This document shows positions 58,731 to 64,000 of a DNA stretch of 64,000 nt, piece by piece. The translations under genes and the position numbers were made by a program. The notes under the pieces were generated by a model. It worked only from the letters and a program-made list of their open reading frames with translations, searched no databases and had not been told where the DNA came from. The first letter of the stretch is position 1; every line of letters starts with the position of its first letter. Source of the stretch: Aquibaculum sediminis (GTDB taxonomy: Bacteria > Pseudomonadota > Alphaproteobacteria > Kiloniellales > DSM-21159); NCBI RefSeq assembly GCF_040712085.1, contig NZ_JBFCVK010000005.1, positions 1-64,000 on the forward strand, in the 5' to 3' direction.

Positions 58731-59375
58731 ATGGAACTCTCGGCCTATCTGACCTTTCTCTTGGTCAGCGCGACCCAGGCCGCAACGCCGGGTCCGTCCA
58801 CAGTGTTCATCGTGAACAACGCCGTTGCCTACGGGTGGCGCCGCGCGCTGGCCGCCCTGAGCGGAGATCTGGTGGCGATCGCGTTGCTGGCCACGCTTTC
58901 CGTCATCGGGTTGGGCGCCCTGCTCATGGCCTATCCGCTTGCCTTCCTCGCCCTGCGCCTAGGGGGCGCGGCTTACATCATCTGGCTCGGATGGAGCTAT
59001 CTTCGCCCTGCCGCACCGCAAGTGGGCCCGACCGCCATGGAGGCAGCTCATGGGACGAACGGCTTGCGTCTTTGGCTCCATTCCTTCGGTGTGGGGATCA
59101 GCAATCCAAAGGCCATTCTGTTTTTCGCCGCGCTGTTCCCTCAGTTCCTCCCGGTCGGGAGCGGACCGTCCGTCCTCGCCCTTCTGGTAGTGACCTTCGT
59201 TATCGCGAAGCTCGTCGTTCTCGGCGGCTATGCCTTCGGTGCCCGGCACTTCGTCCGGCTGCTCCGCAACCCGGAGCATGCGCGGCGCGGACGGATGCTG
59301 ACCGGCATCATCTTTATGGCCTTCGGGGCCCTGATGATCTGGTCCGCCATGACCGCCAATCAGGGCGCGATGTAG
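58731..59375 (+). CDS. LysE/RhtB-family amino-acid exporter
   Basis: A 214-residue inner-membrane protein with about six segments. The start is ATG 58731 with AAGGA upstream; an ATG at 58689 is possible but adds a polar leader. AATPGPSTVFIVNNAVAYGWRR, LGGAAYIIWLGWSYLRP and GVGISNPKAILFFAALFPQF are the family's motifs. It should export an amino acid or analogue. It is divergent from the LysR gene and 38 bases ahead of the hydrolase gene. Confidence 0.9.
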   Translation: MELSAYLTFLLVSATQAATPGPSTVFIVNNAVAYGWRRALAALSGDLVAIALLATLSVIGLGALLMAYPLAFLALRLGGAAYIIWLGWSYLRPAAPQVGPTAMEAAHGTNGLRLWLHSFGVGISNPKAILFFAALFPQFLPVGSGPSVLALLVVTFVIAKLVVLGGYAFGARHFVRLLRNPEHARRGRMLTGIIFMAFGALMIWSAMTANQGAM

Positions 59376-59413
59376 CGAACCTCTCCCCACGACCTTCCAA
59401 AAGGAGAACCACC

Positions 59414-60250
59414 ATGGGCTTTGTCACGACCGACGACGGTGTAGAGATTTTCTACAAGGACTGGGGTCCTAACGACGCCCAGCCCATCGTGTTTCACCAT
59501 GGTTGGCCGCTCAGTTCCGACGACTGGGACGCACAGATGCTATTCTTCCTGTCGAAGGGCTATCGCGTCGTCGCCCATGATCGGCGCGGTCACGGACGCT
59601 CGACTCAAGTCGCGGAGGATCACGACATCGACCACTACGCGGCCGACGCCTTCGCCGTGGTCAAGGCGCTGGACCTTCGGAACGCGGTTCACATCGGCCA
59701 TTCCACCGGTGGCGGCGAAGTGGCGCGCTACGTCGCGCGGCTCGGCGAACCTGCGGGCCGGGTGGCCAAGGCCATCCTGGTCGCGGCCATTCCGCCGCTT
59801 ATGCTGAGGACCGGCGACAACCCCGAGGGGACGCCGATGCAGGTCTTCGACGGCTTTCGAACCGCGCTGGCCGGCAACCGCGCACAGTTCTTCCGCGACG
59901 TCCCATCGGGTCCGTTCTACGGCTTCAACCGTGAGGGCGCGACGGTTCATGAAGGCGTGATCCAGAACTGGTGGCGGCAGGGCATGATGGGCAGCGCCAA
60001 AGCCCACTACGACGGCATCGAGGCCTTCTCGGAAGCCGACCAAACTGCGGACCTCCAGGCGATCACTGTGCCGACTCTGGTCCTGCATGGTGAAGACGAC
60101 CAGGTCGTTCCGATTGACGCTTCGGCGCTGAAGGCGATCGAACTGCTGCAGGACGGCATGCTGAAGACCTATCCCGGGTTCTCGCACGGCATGCTGACGG
60201 TGAACGCCGACGTCCTGAACGCCGACCTCCTGGAGTTTGTGACCAGCTGA
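59414..60250 (+). CDS. Alpha/beta hydrolase, non-haem chloroperoxidase/esterase type
   Basis: A 278-residue serine hydrolase. The ATG at 59414 has AAGGAG upstream. The nucleophile is S97 in HIGHSTGGGE, the acid is in LHGEDDQVVP and the histidine in FSHGM; FHHGWPLSSDDWDAQMLFF and DRRGHGRS are diagnostic of the cofactor-free chloroperoxidase/perhydrolase group. Such enzymes are esterases that also form peracids from peroxide. It follows LysE in the same direction and precedes a glutathione S-transferase. Confidence 0.9.
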   Translation: MGFVTTDDGVEIFYKDWGPNDAQPIVFHHGWPLSSDDWDAQMLFFLSKGYRVVAHDRRGHGRSTQVAEDHDIDHYAADAFAVVKALDLRNAVHIGHSTGGGEVARYVARLGEPAGRVAKAILVAAIPPLMLRTGDNPEGTPMQVFDGFRTALAGNRAQFFRDVPSGPFYGFNREGATVHEGVIQNWWRQGMMGSAKAHYDGIEAFSEADQTADLQAITVPTLVLHGEDDQVVPIDASALKAIELLQDGMLKTYPGFSHGMLTVNADVLNADLLEFVTS

Positions 60251-60376
60251 GTTGCCCGTGGGCCGAAGCGACCAGGCCTGTGGAAGGCTACGGGCCTGCA
60301 GGGCACAACTGCCAAAAGCTGTGCCCAAAAGGCGCGGTGCGTCAGGAGTCAGTCCCGGAAAGAACAGGAGTAAACG

Positions 60377-61024
60377 ATGCCTACATTGTACTACGCCGCT
60401 GGCGCCTGCTCGCTGGCGCCACATATTGCACTCGAATGGATCGGCGCACCCTACGAGGCGGTCAAGGTGAAGTTCGGCTCCAAGGAGCTTCTTTCAGTGA
60501 ATCCCGCGGGCGCCGTGCCCACCCTTCGGGAAGACGATGGCTGGCTCCTGACACAGGCCGGCGCGATCCTCGTTTACCTGGCGGCCAAACACCCCGAGTC
60601 CGGGCTCTCAGGCGGCGAAAGCCTGCGCGCCAAGGCCGAAGCGCAACGCTGGTCGGCCTTCTTCACCTCGGATGTTCACGCCTCCTTCTGGCCGATCTTC
60701 ATGCCCCATCGCTACACAACTGACCAAAGCGAAGCGGCCCGGCAGGCGGTGGTCGAGGCAGGCCAAAAGCTGGTCACAAGGCAGTTCGGCATCCTGAACC
60801 GCCACCTTGAAGGCCGGGACCATATCCTCGACGGGGGTCGCTCGGTGATCGACGCCTATTCTTTCCCGATGATCCGCTGGGCGGCAAAACTCCTGCCGAG
60901 CGGCCTGACGGAGTTTCCAAACGTCCAGATGCTGCATGACAGGATCGATGCCGATCCAGCGGTTCAGAAGGTCCTTGCGCGCGAGGCGGGCAAATTACCG
61001 CAAGCAGTATCGAGCGTGCCATGA
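60377..61024 (+). CDS. Glutathione S-transferase family protein
   Basis: A 215-residue GST. The thioredoxin-like N-terminal domain (TLYYAAGACSLAPHIALEWI, VNPAGAVPTLREDDGWLLTQ with the cis-proline, and AGAILVYLAAKHP) resembles the beta class, with the Cys in GACSLAPH. The all-helical C-terminal domain has GGRSVIDAYSFPMIRWAAK. It conjugates glutathione to electrophiles or binds them. It lies 126 bases after the hydrolase gene, with AGGAG before the ATG. Confidence 0.92.
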   Translation: MPTLYYAAGACSLAPHIALEWIGAPYEAVKVKFGSKELLSVNPAGAVPTLREDDGWLLTQAGAILVYLAAKHPESGLSGGESLRAKAEAQRWSAFFTSDVHASFWPIFMPHRYTTDQSEAARQAVVEAGQKLVTRQFGILNRHLEGRDHILDGGRSVIDAYSFPMIRWAAKLLPSGLTEFPNVQMLHDRIDADPAVQKVLAREAGKLPQAVSSVP

Positions 61025-61141
61025 CGCGGACACCGTCCCCGCTTCTGCTGCAAATTCAGTGCACAATCTTCCGAGTCCCAAGGCAGATTGATTGAATCTC
61101 AATTGAGAGACATACTGGCCTTGGAAACAGGAGGCCATGCC

Positions 61142-61435
61142 ATGCCCGCCCAGACCTCGATGATTCATGTCCGAGTGGACGACCGGCTCAAGGCACAGGC
61201 AACCGACGCCCTGTCGGGTGTTGGGCTCACGCTTTCGGACGCCGTGCGCATCCTGCTGACTCGCATTGCCGCAGAAGGCGGGTTGCCCGCTGGTCTGACC
61301 GCCGACCCGGAGGCTTATGACGCCTGGTTCCGCGCCAAGGTGCAGGAAGCCTTGGCCGATCCCCGCCCGGCCAAGCCGCACGACCAGGTGATGCAGGAGG
61401 CACGCGCCCTGATCAACGGGAAGCGCGGTGCCTGA
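61142..61435 (+). CDS. RelB/DinJ-family antitoxin
   Basis: A 97-residue antitoxin. The ATG at 61142 has AGGAGG upstream. The ribbon-helix-helix N-terminus (MIHVRVDDRLKAQATDAL, LTLSDAVRILLTRIAAEGG, PAGL) is characteristic of RelB/DinJ. The C-terminal part should wrap the toxin. It overlaps the toxin gene by eight bases, and the complex is expected to repress its own promoter. Confidence 0.9.
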   Translation: MPAQTSMIHVRVDDRLKAQATDALSGVGLTLSDAVRILLTRIAAEGGLPAGLTADPEAYDAWFRAKVQEALADPRPAKPHDQVMQEARALINGKRGA

Positions 61436-61703
61436 GCTCCAATGGAAGGCCGCTGCCGTCGCAGACCTGATGGCGATTGTCGATTACATCTCGGACGACA
61501 ACCCGGATGCAGCTCTTGCTCTAATGGAAGAAATCCAGAGCAAGGTAGAGCAACTCTCGGCGCACCCGAAACGTTGCCGCCCTGGCAGGGTGGAGGGGAC
61601 ACGGGAACTGGTGGTTCGGCCCAACTACATCGTGATCTACGCCGAAACCGCTGCGGCGATAACGGTTCTGCGCGTGCTTCACGCTGCCCAGATGTGGCCC
61701 TGA
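61428..61703 (+). CDS. RelE/ParE-family toxin
   Basis: A 91-residue toxin starting at a GTG (61428) inside the antitoxin end. WKAAAVADLMAIVDYISDDN, EGTRELVVRPNYIVIYAE and ITVLRVLHAAQMWP match the RelE/ParE plasmid-stabilisation fold. Whether it cleaves mRNA or poisons gyrase cannot be told, though the histidine and conserved basic residues are present. It ends about 70 bases before the convergent acyl-CoA synthetase gene. Confidence 0.9.
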   Translation: MPELQWKAAAVADLMAIVDYISDDNPDAALALMEEIQSKVEQLSAHPKRCRPGRVEGTRELVVRPNYIVIYAETAAAITVLRVLHAAQMWP

Positions 61704-61774
61704 CTGGTCATCAGTGGCAACGGATTACCCCCTGCTCCTGAGCGCGCGAACTTCCGTCCCGCAGCACCGCCCCC

Positions 61775-64000
61775 CTACCCGAAGCGCTTCACCACCCGCA
61801 TCACGCCCGGATCGTCGGGGCAGCTCTGGGTCTTGAAGCCGAGATCCGTGGCCATGGTGAGCATGCGGCGGTTGTCGGCGAGGACATCGCCCCAAACCTC
61901 CTCGATGCCGCAGGATTCGGCGTAGGCCAGGATGCGGTGCATCAGCAGGTAGCCCAGGCCCCGGCCCTTGAGGTAGGAGCGCACCGCCACCGCGTACTCC
62001 GCGCGGCGGTTCTCGGGGTCTGCAGCGACGGTGACCCAGCCCCAGATTTCGTCCGGGTGCTCGGGGTCCAGGGCCACCAGCGCCATTTCGCGGTTGTAGT
62101 CGATCTGGGTGAGGCGCGCTGCCGACTCGTGGCTTAGCGCCGCCATGTGGGAGAAGAAGCGCATGCGCACGTCTTCCGGCGTCAGATGTGCAAAGGTGCG
62201 CTGCAGCGCCGGCTCGTCCTCGGGGCGGATCGGGCGGATGGCGATGCTTGTGCCGTCACGCAGTTCGCCCTCCTGCTCCAGCGATTTGGGGTAGGGCCGG
62301 ATCGCCAGGCGGGCGCGGGCACCGCGTGCAGCTTCGGCGCCGGCGGGCTTGACCCGCACCCGGGCATCGAGCGCCACCACCCCTTTTGAGTCCGCCAGCA
62401 GCGGGTTGATGTCCACCTCGGCGATGTCCGCAAAGTCGGCGGCGAGTTGGGCCAGGCGCACCAGTGCCAGGGCGATGGCATCGAGATCGGCGGCCGGGCG
62501 GTCGCGGTAGCCTTCGAGCAGGCGATAGACCCGCGTTTCCGCCATCAGCGAACTTGCAAGCGTCAGATTGAGCGGCGGCAGCGCCACCGCCTTGTCGCGC
62601 ACCACCTCCACGGCGGTGCCGCCCTGCCCGAAGAGCACCACCGGGCCGAACTGCAGGTCCTCGACCAGCCCCAGAATCAGTTCCTGTGACCCAGGCCGGC
62701 GCGCCATGGCCTGAACGGAAAAGCCTTCGATCCTTGCGTCGGGCCGGTTCTGCCGCACACGCTCCAGCATGGCTTCGGCCGCGCTGCGCACGGCGTCGGC
62801 ATCGGCCAGATCGAGTTGCACGCCGCCCACGTCGCTCTTGTGGGTGATGTCGTGGGAGAGAATCTTGATCGCAACCGGATAGCCGATGCGCGCAGCCGCC
62901 GCCACGGCCGCCTCCACATCGCCCGCCTCCTCCGTGGCCACCACCGGAATGCCGTAGGCCGCCAGCAGCTGCTTGGCTTCCGGTTCGCTCAACCACTCCC
63001 GCTCCTCGCGCTGGGCGCGCTGCAGCAGCTCGCGGACAGTCGCTCCGTCGGGCTCCTCGCTGTCGGGAATGGAGGGCGGCGTTTCCATCAGCTCGGTCTG
63101 GCTGCGGCGATAGCGCACCAGGTGCATGAAGCCGCGCACGGCGCGCTCCGGCGTGTCGTAGCTGGGCAGACCCGCTTCGCTGAACAAGCGGCGGGCTTCC
63201 AGCGGCGCCCGTTCGCCCAGCCAGGCGGTAAAGACCGGCAACTTGCTCCCCCGCCGGTCGCGCGGCCCCAGGGTGTCGATCACGGCCTGCGCCGCGGCGG
63301 TGGGATCGGCGACCGCCACCGGGCAGTGCATGGCCAGCACGGCATCCACCTCGCGCGCTTCCAGCAGCGTCTCGAGGGCGCCGGCGTAGCGCGAACCGGG
63401 GGCATCGCCAATGATGTCTACGGGGTTGCCGCGGCTCCAGGTGCTGGGCAGCAGCCCGTCCAGCCGCGTGATCGTCTCCGGTGTGAGCTCGGCCAGATGC
63501 CCGCCGCCGTCGATCAGTGCGTCGGTGGCCAGCACACCCAGGCCGCCACCGTTGGTGAGGATTGCCAACTTGTCTGCGCCTCGCCGCGGCAGGGCCGTGG
63601 CGGTGGAGAGAGTCTGGGCCGCGTCGAAAAGCTCCTCCAGGGTGAAGACCCTGAGTGCCCCGGCCCGGCGAAAGGCAGCGTCATAGACCTCGTCCGCCCC
63701 GGCCAGCGCTCCGGTATGGGAGGTGGCGGCCTTGGCGCCCTCGGCATGACGGCCGCCCTTGATCACGATAACCGGCTTGGTGCGCGCGCAGGCCCGGGCG
63801 GCCGACATGAACTTGCGCGCATCGGTGACCGCCTCGACATAGAGCAGCACCGCGCGGGTGCTCGGGTCGACGGCGAGATAATCCAGCATGTCGCCGAAGT
63901 CGACATCGGCCATGTCGCCGAGAGAGACCACATGGGAGAAGCCGATGCCCCGCGGCGTGGCCCAGTCCAGCATCGCTGTCACCATGGCCCCTGACTGGGT
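61775..64000 (-). CDS. Acyl-CoA synthetase (ADP-forming)/GNAT fusion, Pat-like, N-terminus beyond the window
   Basis: The frame is open to the right edge, so the N-terminal CoA-binding domain is missing here. What is seen: TQSGAMVTAMLDWA at the edge, the succinyl-CoA-synthetase-like part with the phospho-histidine context AATSHTGALAGADEVYD, an ATP-grasp domain (EWLSEPEAKQLLAAYGIPVV, GYPVAIKILSHDITHKSDVG, INPLLADSKGVVALDARV), then a C-terminal GNAT domain (IRPIRPEDEPALQRTFAHL; YLKGRGLGYLLMHRIL). This is the layout of protein lysine acetyltransferases such as Pat/YfiQ, which acetylate acetyl-CoA synthetase. The histidine is kept, so ligase activity remains possible. Confidence 0.88.
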   Translation of the reverse strand, partial: TQSGAMVTAMLDWATPRGIGFSHVVSLGDMADVDFGDMLDYLAVDPSTRAVLLYVEAVTDARKFMSAARACARTKPVIVIKGGRHAEGAKAATSHTGALAGADEVYDAAFRRAGALRVFTLEELFDAAQTLSTATALPRRGADKLAILTNGGGLGVLATDALIDGGGHLAELTPETITRLDGLLPSTWSRGNPVDIIGDAPGSRYAGALETLLEAREVDAVLAMHCPVAVADPTAAAQAVIDTLGPRDRRGSKLPVFTAWLGERAPLEARRLFSEAGLPSYDTPERAVRGFMHLVRYRRSQTELMETPPSIPDSEEPDGATVRELLQRAQREEREWLSEPEAKQLLAAYGIPVVATEEAGDVEAAVAAAARIGYPVAIKILSHDITHKSDVGGVQLDLADADAVRSAAEAMLERVRQNRPDARIEGFSVQAMARRPGSQELILGLVEDLQFGPVVLFGQGGTAVEVVRDKAVALPPLNLTLASSLMAETRVYRLLEGYRDRPAADLDAIALALVRLAQLAADFADIAEVDINPLLADSKGVVALDARVRVKPAGAEAARGARARLAIRPYPKSLEQEGELRDGTSIAIRPIRPEDEPALQRTFAHLTPEDVRMRFFSHMAALSHESAARLTQIDYNREMALVALDPEHPDEIWGWVTVAADPENRRAEYAVAVRSYLKGRGLGYLLMHRILAYAESCGIEEVWGDVLADNRRMLTMATDLGFKTQSCPDDPGVMRVVKRFG

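Overview
The window looks like the chromosome of a GC-rich, salt-adapted alphaproteobacterium; a halophilic member of the Rhodospirillales group would fit, but that is inference. The reasons are a DUF1489 gene (an alphaproteobacterial family), two tandem NhaP2-type antiporters, a KefC-type antiporter, a glycine-betaine ProVWX system with two substrate-binding genes, and a TeaABC-like ectoine TRAP transporter with its UspA partner.

Layout. 239-6728 (minus): DUF1489, a biotin-dependent acyl-CoA carboxylase alpha subunit and two cation/proton antiporters. 6923-12159: tandem-domain Usp, a XRE/cupin regulator divergent from an omega-aminotransferase plus alanine dehydrogenase pair, then a PhyH-type dioxygenase. 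12412-16921 (plus): proV, proW, proX1, proX2. 17022-18277 (minus): VOC protein and PEP-mutase-family lyase. 18429-21884 (minus): teaA-teaB-teaC-teaD. 22199-27655 (minus): tandem glycine riboswitch, gcvT, gcvH, gcvP and a TauE-type exporter. 27781-32542: Ntn-hydrolase, YqgE, DsbD/ScsB-like reductase, peroxiredoxin. 32718-32792: tRNA-Thr(CGU).

A 20-kb integrative mobilizable element (32744-52830) sits in the 3' end of that tRNA gene, bounded by 50-bp perfect direct repeats. It carries a relaxase (with a nested small gene), a MobC-like protein, a type I restriction-modification operon, degraded IS630 and IS3 copies, a hidden 50-residue gene with a near-consensus promoter, a very large Rad50-like ATPase and a tyrosine integrase. 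GGCTCCA heptamers cluster inside both ends.

The best candidates for something undescribed are in this island. First, the type I operon has a phosphoribosyltransferase-like gene between hsdM and hsdS, and its hsdS is fused to an N-terminal NADAR/YbiA (ADP-ribose/riboside N-glycosidase) domain; the hsdR gene is interrupted by one in-frame TGA. Second, the 1336-residue Rad50-like ATPase has a CPVC hook and ends in what look like two tandem S24 (LexA/UmuD-type) modules, the last with an apparent Ser/Lys dyad.

To the right of the island, 53213-61703 holds a KefC antiporter, a DUF5996-GNAT fusion, pirin, LysR, LysE, a chloroperoxidase-type hydrolase, a glutathione S-transferase and a RelB/RelE pair. 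An acyl-CoA synthetase/GNAT protein runs off the right edge.
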